Source: Pollutibacter sp044353505
GTDB lineage: Bacteria > Bacteroidota > Bacteroidia > Chitinophagales > Chitinophagaceae
Direction: 5' to 3'
Assembly (NCBI GenBank): GCA_044353505.1
Contig: JBILBU010000032.1
Coordinates: 1 to 24,852 of the forward strand
DNA length: 24,852 nt
Shown here: positions 1 through 7,313 of the stretch, piece by piece
Layout: every line of letters begins with the position of its first letter
How positions within the stretch are numbered: the first letter of the stretch is position 1
Notes under the pieces: generated by a model
Told to the model about the DNA's origin: nothing
Databases searched by the model: none
What the model saw: only the letters and a program-made list of their open reading frames with translations
Made by a program: the position numbers and the translations under genes

Positions 1-489
1 ATCATGGATGGCATTGCAACACTGCCTGAGATTAAACAACTCTACCCCGACATCAAAGTTATTATGCTTACCATGCACAATGATCATTCGATGATATCAA
101 AACTGATGGAATTGGGGGCCAACTCATACCTTACCAAAAACTCTGATTCTGAAATCATCTATCAGGCTGTAAAAACTGTGCATGAGCAAGAATATTATTT
201 TAATCAGCTTACCAACAAGGCGTTGATTGATGGACTTCGAACTAAAAGGCAGGCAGAGGCTTCTCTTCCCGCCGATGTAAAACTATCTGACAAAGAAATT
301 TCTATTTTAAGAATGATCTGTGAAGAAAAAAGCACAAAGGAAATTGCAGATCTTGTGGATTTAAGTCCACGTACAGTGGAAGCCATCCGTGATAAATTGA
401 AAGTTAAAACCGGTGCCAAATCGCTTGCTGGACTAGTCATGTATGCCGTTAAGTCGGGTATCATAGAGAATCGACCTTTTGCAAACTGA
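1..489 (+). CDS. NarL/FixJ-type response regulator, 3' part only
   Basis: The reading frame is open to the left edge, so the start and the first half of the receiver lie outside. What remains begins at the MDGI loop that follows the phosphorylated Asp in receivers. It then shows the switch Thr (VIMLTMHND) and the conserved Lys (SYLTKNSD). A LuxR-type helix-turn-helix follows at about residues 95-155 (LSDKEISILRMI, then SPRTVEAIRDKL). By family it is a DNA-binding regulator phosphorylated by a histidine kinase; the partner kinase is not in view and probably lies to the left. It is the first of three stand-alone regulators in 7 kb. The next gene starts 50 bases downstream on the same strand. 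Confidence 0.9.
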   Translation: MMDGIATLPEIKQLYPDIKVIMLTMHNDHSMISKLMELGANSYLTKNSDSEIIYQAVKTVHEQEYYFNQLTNKALIDGLRTKRQAEASLPADVKLSDKEISILRMICEEKSTKEIADLVDLSPRTVEAIRDKLKVKTGAKSLAGLVMYAVKSGIIENRPFAN

Positions 490-538
490 TTTGTGAAAAT
501 TTCCAGAACTTAAATCCCCTTGGTGTTGTTATAATAAC

Positions 539-1855
539 ATGTCCACTAAACCCCAGATTTCAATTTTTTGGTTTCGTCGTGATCTTAGACTCACAGATAA
601 TCACGCCCTTTATCATGCCTTAACATCTGGTAAGCCTGTACTGCCCATATTTATTTTTGATAAAAAGATTCTGGATAAGTTAGATAGACCCCACGATCTC
701 AGGGTGCAGTTCATCCATCAATCACTTACAGAAATCCATGGTCAGCTGCTTAAGTTGGATGCTGGTTTATCCGTGTTCTATTCTACACCAGAGGTGACAT
801 TTACACAACTTGCATCGGTGTATGAAATCAACTGTGTATATACAAACCATGACTATGAACCATATGCTATTTCTCGGGATACGATGGTTTCTGCACTTTT
901 GAAAGATAAGGGAGTGGTTTTTAAAACCTTCAAGGATCAGGTCATTTTTGAACATAAAGAGGTCACCAAAGATGATGGAAATCCTTATACTGTGTTTACC
1001 CCTTATAGTAGAAAATGGAAGTCTAACTTACTTGTGCATCCAATAAAGCCATTTCCTTCGGAGACACTGATGGGGAATTTTTATAAACATGCAGCAAAAG
1101 AGCTCATTTCACTTCAATCTATGGGTTTTGAACCCTCAGATTGGATCTTTCCTTCAAAAGAAATTCCTGAGTCAACCGTTAAGCAGTATGCCGAATCAAG
1201 GGATTTTCCTTCAATCCCAGGAACAACCAAATTTGGGGTTCACCTTAGGTTTGGTACTGCAAGTGTTCGTTCACTTGCTCAATATGCGCAGAAGACTTCT
1301 GAAACCTTTTTGAATGAATTAATCTGGAGAGACTTTTACCAGATGATACTCGCCAACTTCCCTCATGTAGGTAAAGGATTCTCTTTTAAACGTCAATATG
1401 ATAACATCATCTGGCGAAACAATGAGGGTGAATTTGAAAAATGGTGTGCCGGGCAAACCGGCTATCCAATTGTTGATGCAGGCATGCGTGAATTGAGTGC
1501 AACTGGATTCATGCACAATAGGGTGAGAATGATTACTGCAAGTTTCTTGACCAAACATCTCTTGATTGACTGGCGTTGGGGTGAAGCATGGTTTGCTTCT
1601 AAACTGTTGGATTTTGACTTCTCCGCCAACAATGGTGGATGGCAGTGGGCAGCAGGAAGCGGATGTGATGCTGCTCCCTATTTCAGGATTTTTAATCCTG
1701 CCCTCCAAACGCAACGCTTTGATAAGGAAGCCAAATACATCAGAAAATGGGTGCCTGAATTTGATACACTCGAATATGCCCAGCCCATGGTAGTGCATGA
1801 AATGGCAAGAAAAAGATGTCTGGAGAACTATGCAAAATTTCTTGGCAAGGACTAA
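539..1855 (+). CDS. phrB: Deoxyribodipyrimidine photo-lyase (cryptochrome/photolyase family)
   Basis: 438 residues. The N-terminal alpha/beta photolyase domain opens with IFWFRRDLRLTDNHAL. The C-terminal FAD-binding helical domain carries RFGTASVRSLAQYA, ELIWRDFYQMI, GYPIVDAGMRELSATGFMHN (about 308-327) and NNGGWQWAAGSGCDAAPYF (about 364-382), followed by RIFNP. By family knowledge it uses FADH- and near-UV/blue light to split pyrimidine dimers in DNA, and the NNGGWQWAA motif favours a class I CPD enzyme. A cryptochrome role cannot be excluded from sequence. The ATG is the first in frame. Length is slightly below the roughly 470 residues of E. coli PhrB but no motif is missing. It is probably transcribed alone. 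Confidence 0.93.
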   Translation: MSTKPQISIFWFRRDLRLTDNHALYHALTSGKPVLPIFIFDKKILDKLDRPHDLRVQFIHQSLTEIHGQLLKLDAGLSVFYSTPEVTFTQLASVYEINCVYTNHDYEPYAISRDTMVSALLKDKGVVFKTFKDQVIFEHKEVTKDDGNPYTVFTPYSRKWKSNLLVHPIKPFPSETLMGNFYKHAAKELISLQSMGFEPSDWIFPSKEIPESTVKQYAESRDFPSIPGTTKFGVHLRFGTASVRSLAQYAQKTSETFLNELIWRDFYQMILANFPHVGKGFSFKRQYDNIIWRNNEGEFEKWCAGQTGYPIVDAGMRELSATGFMHNRVRMITASFLTKHLLIDWRWGEAWFASKLLDFDFSANNGGWQWAAGSGCDAAPYFRIFNPALQTQRFDKEAKYIRKWVPEFDTLEYAQPMVVHEMARKRCLENYAKFLGKD

Positions 1856-1915
1856 TTTAATGTCCGCCCACATGAATTAGGTTCTTGAAGTTTGAAATTC
1901 AATGCTGACTTGCTG

Positions 1916-1944
1916 CTTGGGCTTAACTTTTAATGATACTTTTG
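1916..1944 (+). promoter_or_regulatory. Possible Bacteroidota promoter for the LptF/G gene
   Basis: TACTTTTG at 1937-1944 matches the TAnnTTTG -7 element exactly. The best -33 candidate, CTTG at 1916-1919, sits at a 17-base spacing, shorter than the 19-20 seen elsewhere in this window. Transcription would start about 5-8 bases before the ATG at 1955, leaving almost no 5' leader. Confidence 0.4.
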
Positions 1945-1954
1945 TGCCATAGCT

Positions 1955-3034
1955 ATGAAAAAGGTAGACTGGTATATCCTCAGAAATTTCTTAACAACAT
2001 TTTTCTTCTCTCTCATCTTGCTTACCCTGATAAGCACGGTAATAGACATGAGTGAGAAGACAGATGATTTTGCAAAAACAACCCTTTCTGCCACTGATAT
2101 ATTTTTACAATATTATGCTGGATTTATCCCCCATATCGTTGCAATGCTTTTTCCTCTTTTTGTCTTTATCTCAGTTATTTTCTTTACTTCCAAGATGGCC
2201 AATAGATCAGAGTTTATTGCCATTCTTTCCTCTGGCGTCAGTCTATCTAGAATTCTCCGACCTTATTGGATAGGTGGAATATTTCTAGGCCTGGTGCTTT
2301 GGTATGGAAATGCATACATTATTCCCAAGGCCAATACAATTAGAACAACATTTGAACAGAAATATACCCGTTCAGGAGATAACTCTTCATCAGGTTCTGG
2401 AATGTATATGAGATTGGATTCTTTTACTTATGCTGGATTGCGGTATTACGATACTGCCAGTAAATCTGGAGGTAATTTTTTCATGCAAACGATATCTGGC
2501 AACCAGGTGGCTTATAACCTAAGGGCAAATAATATCGCCTGGGATACGGCTAAGAAGTCTTGGCGGCTAAATGGTGTGTTGGAAAGAAAAATTGACGGAT
2601 TGAAGGAAGACGCCAAGTTTACTTTGGAAATGTTTAAAAAATTGCCCTTTGAACCTTATGATTTGAAGCGCGACCAATTCTTACATGCAAGGATGATATC
2701 GCCTCAGCTTAAACGACGCATTGATAAGGAGAAGCTGAGGGGTTCTGAGACCGTTAGGGAGCTTGAAATGGAAAGGGCTCATCGAATGGCCACCCCCTTT
2801 GCTGTAGTTTTGCTTACACTTATTGGAGCCATCATTGCATGCAGAAAGATCAGGGGTGGGAGTGGAGCGCATCTTGCCATTGGTATCATCATCTGTGCAG
2901 TTTTTATTTTAACCGATCGATTTTCAACCATTTTTTCTACTAAAGGAGACCTCAACCCTTATATCGCAGCATGGATACCCAATGTGATTTTTGCATTCCT
3001 TACTGTTTATCTCTATAGGTCAGCACCAAAATAG
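1955..3034 (+). CDS. LptF/LptG family permease (YjgP/YjgQ)
   Basis: 359 residues. Two or three hydrophobic helices lie at about 10-30, 55-80 and 97-118. A soluble region of about 130-270 follows, then three helices at about 273-295, 300-320 and 335-355. This is the 3+3 transmembrane plan with a periplasmic jellyroll-like domain seen in the LPS export permeases. The N-terminus MKKVDWYILRNFLTTF is typical of Bacteroidota members. By family, it works with LptB ATPase and a second LptF/G subunit to lift lipopolysaccharide from the inner membrane. Whether it corresponds to LptF or LptG cannot be decided by eye. No partner subunit is in the window. It has its own upstream promoter candidate and is probably monocistronic. 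Confidence 0.88.
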   Translation: MKKVDWYILRNFLTTFFFSLILLTLISTVIDMSEKTDDFAKTTLSATDIFLQYYAGFIPHIVAMLFPLFVFISVIFFTSKMANRSEFIAILSSGVSLSRILRPYWIGGIFLGLVLWYGNAYIIPKANTIRTTFEQKYTRSGDNSSSGSGMYMRLDSFTYAGLRYYDTASKSGGNFFMQTISGNQVAYNLRANNIAWDTAKKSWRLNGVLERKIDGLKEDAKFTLEMFKKLPFEPYDLKRDQFLHARMISPQLKRRIDKEKLRGSETVRELEMERAHRMATPFAVVLLTLIGAIIACRKIRGGSGAHLAIGIIICAVFILTDRFSTIFSTKGDLNPYIAAWIPNVIFAFLTVYLYRSAPK

Positions 3035-3079
3035 TTGAATAAATTTCATAAAAGACAATGCTCCTCAATCCGTTTGTTT

Positions 3080-3087
3080 TACCTTTG
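3080..3087 (+). promoter_or_regulatory. -7 element upstream of citrate synthase
   Basis: TACCTTTG fits TAnnTTTG exactly and lies 41 bases before the citrate synthase ATG. No convincing TTTG box lies 19-21 bases upstream, so only half the promoter is recognisable. Confidence 0.35.
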
Positions 3088-3128
3088 GCAATCGTTAAAA
3101 TGACATCAATATTATAATTTAAGTACAG

Positions 3129-4454
3129 ATGGATGCTATAAAAGAAAGATTTAAAGAAAAAGCTGATCAAGTAGCTGGAGAAATTAAGCAAATGCTTAAA
3201 GAGAATGGCAGTAAAGTGATTGGAGAAGTTACGCTGTCCCAGGTATACCAGGGCATGAGAGGAATCACTGGGTTGGTTACAGAAACTTCATTGCTTGATG
3301 CCAATGAAGGTATTCGCTTCAGAGGTTACTCAATACCTGATTTACAATCCCAACTACCCAAGGCCGCTGGCGGAGATGAGCCACTTCCCGAAGCCTTATT
3401 TCACCTGATGTTGATGGGGGAGATGCCAAGTCAGGAACAGGCTGATTATATTACAGCTGTTTTGCAAAGAAGATCGCATGTGCCAAATTATGTGTTTGAT
3501 ACCATAGAGGCATTGCCAGTTTCATCGCATCCAATGACAATGTTTGTAGTTGGAATCATGGCTTTACAAAATGGTAGTCATTTTGCAAAGGCTTACTCAG
3601 CGGGCATGAGCAGGAAGGATTACTGGGATGCAACATTTGATGATACCCTGGATTTAATTGCACGTCTACCGCGTATTGCAGCCTATATCTATCGCAGGAA
3701 ATACAGAGAGGGTGTTCATATTGAACCCAATGGATTGCTTGACTGGGCAGGTAATTTTGCTCATATGATGGGCTATGAGAACGAGAGTTTTAAGGAACTC
3801 ATGCGTTTATACATGACTATACACGCCGATCATGAAGGCGGAAATGTATCTGCACATACAACGCACCTCGTTGGCTCAGCTTTAAGTGATCCTTTTTTGA
3901 GTTTTGCTGCCGGGATGAATGGATTGGCTGGACCATTGCATGGTCTCGCAAATCAAGAGGTAATCAAATGGATTTTTGAAATGCGTGAATCATTGGGGGT
4001 AGACCTTCCTAGCAAGGACCAAATCTCTGATTACGTCAAAAAAACGCTTAGTGAAGGGAAAGTTGTTCCGGGATATGGACATGCTGTTCTTAGAAAAACT
4101 GACCCACGATTTACTGCACAAATGGCATTCGGGAAAAAACATATGCCGGATGATGCACTAGTTCAAACTGTTTGGAGGATATACGAGACCGTGCCAGAAA
4201 TATTAAGTAGCCTTGGGAAGGTAAAAAATCCTTGGCCTAATGTAGATGCCCACAGTGGAGCACTATTGGTTCATTACGGGATGGTTGAATATGATTTCTA
4301 TACCGTGCTTTTTGGAGTGAGTAGGTCGCTGGGTGTTCTAGCCAGTTTATGCTGGGATAGGGCATTGGGCATGCCATTGGAGCGCCCCAAATCTGTTACA
4401 ACTGAGTTGGTGAATGATTGGCTTAATGGGAAGGGGAATATCTGGGGGGATTAA
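3129..4454 (+). CDS. gltA: Citrate (Si)-synthase, mitochondrial/eukaryotic-like type
   Basis: 441 residues. The enzyme condenses oxaloacetate and acetyl-CoA in the first step of the TCA cycle. The catalytic residues are visible: His271 in GPLHGLANQE, His318 in PGYGHAVLRKTDPR and Asp373 in NVDAHSG. The stretch from HADHEGGNVSAHTTHLVGSA to MNGLAGPLHGLANQE is nearly the mitochondrial (pig) enzyme as I recall it, and differs from the E. coli GltA type. The N-terminal 30 residues are charged and helical rather than a signal. It is a single gene with a -7 element 41 bases upstream, and faces a convergent response regulator 31 bases downstream. Function is confident; regulation by NADH would not be expected for this type. 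Confidence 0.95.
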   Translation: MDAIKERFKEKADQVAGEIKQMLKENGSKVIGEVTLSQVYQGMRGITGLVTETSLLDANEGIRFRGYSIPDLQSQLPKAAGGDEPLPEALFHLMLMGEMPSQEQADYITAVLQRRSHVPNYVFDTIEALPVSSHPMTMFVVGIMALQNGSHFAKAYSAGMSRKDYWDATFDDTLDLIARLPRIAAYIYRRKYREGVHIEPNGLLDWAGNFAHMMGYENESFKELMRLYMTIHADHEGGNVSAHTTHLVGSALSDPFLSFAAGMNGLAGPLHGLANQEVIKWIFEMRESLGVDLPSKDQISDYVKKTLSEGKVVPGYGHAVLRKTDPRFTAQMAFGKKHMPDDALVQTVWRIYETVPEILSSLGKVKNPWPNVDAHSGALLVHYGMVEYDFYTVLFGVSRSLGVLASLCWDRALGMPLERPKSVTTELVNDWLNGKGNIWGD

Positions 4455-4485
4455 AAACTACACGCCACTTCTTTCAGATAGGGAG

Positions 4486-5127
4486 TTAAAAGTCGATTGA
4501 TGATTCGTTGATGAACTTCACTAAGGACAAAGAATTTTTGAGATCCAGCTTTTTTAGTATTCTTGCGCGGTGGGTTTCAACTGTTCTGGGCGAAATGAAC
4601 AGGGTCTCAGCAATTTCCTTATTTGACATTCCCTCTCTGATGAGTTTGATGATTTCAATTTCTCTTTCAGTGAGCTTGCTCAATCTGTTTTCGTCTCCAT
4701 TTGACATTACCTGATCGGTGATATTTCGCTGAATTTCACTGCAGATATATTTTTCTCCTTTTGCCACAGCCTCTATTGCTGCATACATTTCATCTTTATT
4801 TGAGCTCTTTGTTACGTAGCCTGAAGCGCCATACCGAATCATTTTTTTTGCAAATGAAGGTTGACTGTGCATGGATACGCCAATGATTTTGGTGCCTGGG
4901 GCTAGTTTTCTAATCATTTTTGTTGCTTCTAGTCCAGAGAATGGCCCAATATTAATGTCTAAAATGACAATGTCTGGTTTAATATGTGTGATTTCATCAA
5001 TCATGCTTTTTGTGTTGTCGTAAACCTTGATTACCTCAAATTCCGGGTTCATATTGATAAGGCTAGCCCAGGCCTCAGCAATCAATAGATGGTCGTCTGC
5101 AATGATGATTTTAATTTTTTCGAGCAT
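4486..5127 (-). CDS. NarL/FixJ-type response regulator, partner of the HNOBA-like kinase
   Basis: 213 residues. The receiver has the acidic pair Asp11/Asp12 (IIIADDHLL), the phosphoacceptor Asp57 (IVILDINIG), switch Ser85 and Lys107 (GYVTKSS). The LuxR-type DNA-binding domain lies at about 148-205 (LTEREIEIIKLI, then SPRTVETHRARILKKL). All residues needed for phosphorylation are present. It starts 6 bases after the stop of the upstream kinase gene on the same strand, so the two form a cognate two-component pair. It is predicted to be a cytoplasmic DNA-binding regulator with unknown targets. Confidence 0.93.
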   Translation of the reverse strand: MLEKIKIIIADDHLLIAEAWASLINMNPEFEVIKVYDNTKSMIDEITHIKPDIVILDINIGPFSGLEATKMIRKLAPGTKIIGVSMHSQPSFAKKMIRYGASGYVTKSSNKDEMYAAIEAVAKGEKYICSEIQRNITDQVMSNGDENRLSKLTEREIEIIKLIREGMSNKEIAETLFISPRTVETHRARILKKLDLKNSLSLVKFINESSIDF

Positions 5128-5133
5128 AATTTA

Positions 5134-6201
5134 TTAATCAAAAGGTAAATTCACTTCTACTGCCATCCCTTTGTTGGGCTCACTGACTATCGATATCATT
5201 CCGCCGTAGAATTCAACACGCGACAGCATACTTTTAAGGCCTATTCCTTTTCTGGTTGTTCTGGTATCAAATCCAATTCCGTCATCCATGTAGCAAAGTT
5301 TCATTTCTTTTCTGCTTATCTCAATATTGATATTAACATTTTTTGCTTTTGCATACTTAAACGTATTGCTACTTAACTCTTGAAGAATTCTAAATATCAT
5401 AATCTTATGCTCATAGAGGAACTGAGTAGGGTCATCACTTTTATACATTTTTAAATGAAATGCTGGCTTTAGAATGATGGCATAGCTGTTGATTAGTTCC
5501 ATGACTGCCTCTTTGAATCCAAGCTGTTTTATTGCTGGCGGGGCAAGGTTTCTTGATATTCTGCGAATTTCATCTATCGTTTTTCTGAGCGTGATCTGTA
5601 CTTTTTCAATGTCGCTAATTTCGATTCTGCTCTTTTCCTTAAGAATATTAAAGTAGATATTCAAATAGGCAAGCATTTGCCCAACACCATCATGCAGGTC
5701 TCTACTAATCGTATCCCTTTGCTCTTCCTCTGCCCGAAGCCTTGTTTCATATACTTCGGTTAGCAGTGATTTTAGCTGATGAATATCAAAGATTGCATCA
5801 TGGTGTGGGAAGTCTGCATAACTCAATCCCAGCCTCATTAATTTAATAGAATCTGTTGTTGTTAGAGATCCCCAAAACCTAATGTTGTTGGACCTGGTAT
5901 AATAATCAAATTGGCCCTTTAGTAAAGCCCCATTGATTCCCCTCATCTCAATCAATACATATTTTCCGCAAATCGATATGAGTTTTTCAAATGTTGGATT
6001 AAGGCCAGTTTTGGGGGAAATCAAATTGAACAGCTGGGAAAAATGAGAATGTTTTTCTTTGGTAGGCAATATCTTCGACAAGGATGGGCCCTTTTCAAGT
6101 ACATTCAGTTCTTCATTGATTGAAAAGTGGAAAGGAAAAAATTTATCAATTTCGGCCAGTGTGATCAGTCCATTCTGTTTTGATTTTATTTTGCGTTGCA
6201 C
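5134..6201 (-). CDS. NarL-type sensor histidine kinase with HNOBA-like N-terminal domain
   Basis: 355 residues, no transmembrane segment, so probably cytoplasmic. Residues about 21-145 resemble the HNOBA domain that follows H-NOX in soluble guanylate cyclases: FFPFHFSINEELNVLEKG, an LFNLISP turn, LKGQFDYY, and a RLGLSYADFPHHDAIFD ending. A charged signalling helix (about 141-165) leads to the HisKA_3 domain with phosphoacceptor His170 (RDLHDGVGQ). The ATPase follows with Asn279 (LQELSSNTFKYA), DDGIGFD (306-312) and KGIGLKSM. The start is a GTG. Upstream the frame is open for 23 codons to a TAA but has no ATG. The downstream response regulator is almost certainly its partner. The HNOBA assignment rests on remembered consensus, not a profile search; kinase identity is secure. 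Confidence 0.88.
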   Translation of the reverse strand: MQRKIKSKQNGLITLAEIDKFFPFHFSINEELNVLEKGPSLSKILPTKEKHSHFSQLFNLISPKTGLNPTFEKLISICGKYVLIEMRGINGALLKGQFDYYTRSNNIRFWGSLTTTDSIKLMRLGLSYADFPHHDAIFDIHQLKSLLTEVYETRLRAEEEQRDTISRDLHDGVGQMLAYLNIYFNILKEKSRIEISDIEKVQITLRKTIDEIRRISRNLAPPAIKQLGFKEAVMELINSYAIILKPAFHLKMYKSDDPTQFLYEHKIMIFRILQELSSNTFKYAKAKNVNINIEISRKEMKLCYMDDGIGFDTRTTRKGIGLKSMLSRVEFYGGMISIVSEPNKGMAVEVNLPFD

Positions 6202-6341
6202 AAAAACAAATCTAGCAATAGTTTTTACTTCTTCAGATGATTTGGTAGAGAAGTGACTTCTTGAATTTTAATAATCTGACCTTTGATACTATTTGCATTT
6301 AACTAACTAGCAATTAAAATTGGCTGAGTTATTGAACGTAG

Positions 6342-6977
6342 TTACTTGGTCTCTCCAATTATTTTTGTGAGTAACTCCGACTTAGAATGTATTCCTAGTT
6401 TTTTGTAAATATTCTTGAGATGATAATTAATTGTGTAGTTTGTTACAAATAGTTGTGTTGACATCTGCTTATAACTGAGGCCTCTTTCAACAAGCGTAAC
6501 AATTTCTTTTTCTCTGAAAGTCAAAATCTCTAGAAAACTGATTTCTGTTTTTGTTTGAAGGCTGTTGATTACTTTACTTAAAGATTTTTCATCAATAAAA
6601 GAACCGGACCTACTTGTTTGTTTGATTATTTCAACAATTTGACTTGTCTGATTATTTTTGAGCGCGTAGCCAACAGCACCAAGCTTGATGCAGTTGATGA
6701 TCAAGGATTCATCGTTGTTTGCAGTAAGCATAATTATTTTTGCATTGGGGTAGGTTTTCTTCAAAAACGGTATCCCATCCATTCCAGATTCTCCTGGAAG
6801 TAATATGTCGAGCATAATGATTTCGGGAGTAATTTTATCTTTTTTTGCAGCATGTTGCCTCATTTCCTCCATTGATGAGCATGAAAAAGACACGGAGATG
6901 CCCTCTGTGTTATTAAGGTAGTCTCGAAAGCTTTTTAGAAGAAATATATTATCCTCAATTATCCCAACTTTAATCAT
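6342..6977 (-). CDS. NarL/FixJ-type response regulator (divergent from hybrid kinase)
   Basis: 211 residues. The receiver has Glu8/Asp9 (GIIEDN), phosphoacceptor Asp57 (IIMLDILLPGESG), Thr85 (IIMLTANND) and Lys107 (GYALKNN). The C-terminal LuxR-type helix-turn-helix is at about 150-205 (LTFREKEIVTLVERG, then NYTINYHLKNIYKKL). No kinase lies immediately upstream on its strand. It is transcribed away from the hybrid kinase gene across a 336-base shared intergenic region. That makes it a plausible terminal receiver of that kinase's His-Asp-His relay (inference). It ends 140 bases before the kinase at 6201, so the minus-strand genes could also be co-transcribed. Confidence 0.92.
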   Translation of the reverse strand: MIKVGIIEDNIFLLKSFRDYLNNTEGISVSFSCSSMEEMRQHAAKKDKITPEIIMLDILLPGESGMDGIPFLKKTYPNAKIIMLTANNDESLIINCIKLGAVGYALKNNQTSQIVEIIKQTSRSGSFIDEKSLSKVINSLQTKTEISFLEILTFREKEIVTLVERGLSYKQMSTQLFVTNYTINYHLKNIYKKLGIHSKSELLTKIIGETK

Positions 6978-7313
6978 ATTAATAAAAATTATATGTAAGT
7001 AGTTATATGAAGCTATGAATCTGAAAATTGAAATTTTAAAAAAGAACTACCAAAATGTGAATTTTTATACAAAACTGCTAAATGAAGTAGGTTTGTATGA
7101 CAAAAACTCTTTTTTTTTCTGATTCATCTGACAAAAACTATATAAAAGAATATCAGTTTTTATTATTTTATATTTTATTACACTGCACGATCAACTAATA
7201 ACTGGTATTTGGTTTTTTATTTTCTTGTATTTTAAGTAATTTTTCTGATTAAGTTTCACGAAAACTAACAGAAATTAGATAATTATTAAGTTAAACCATT
7301 TTTATTCCCAATA
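6978..7313. promoter_or_regulatory. Divergent intergenic region between response regulator and hybrid kinase
   Basis: 336 bases, strongly AT-rich, without a gene. It must hold promoters for both flanking genes, but I find no clean TTTG/TAnnTTTG pair on either strand. The only distinct structure is an 11-base direct repeat, TGACAAAAACT, at 7098-7108 and 7129-7139. The copies are 31 bases apart, about three helical turns, and may be a regulator binding site. Confidence 0.4.

Noticed and set aside
1319..1873. 184-codon minus-strand frame
   Set aside because: Lies wholly antisense to the photolyase, whose motifs are intact; no family-like sequence.
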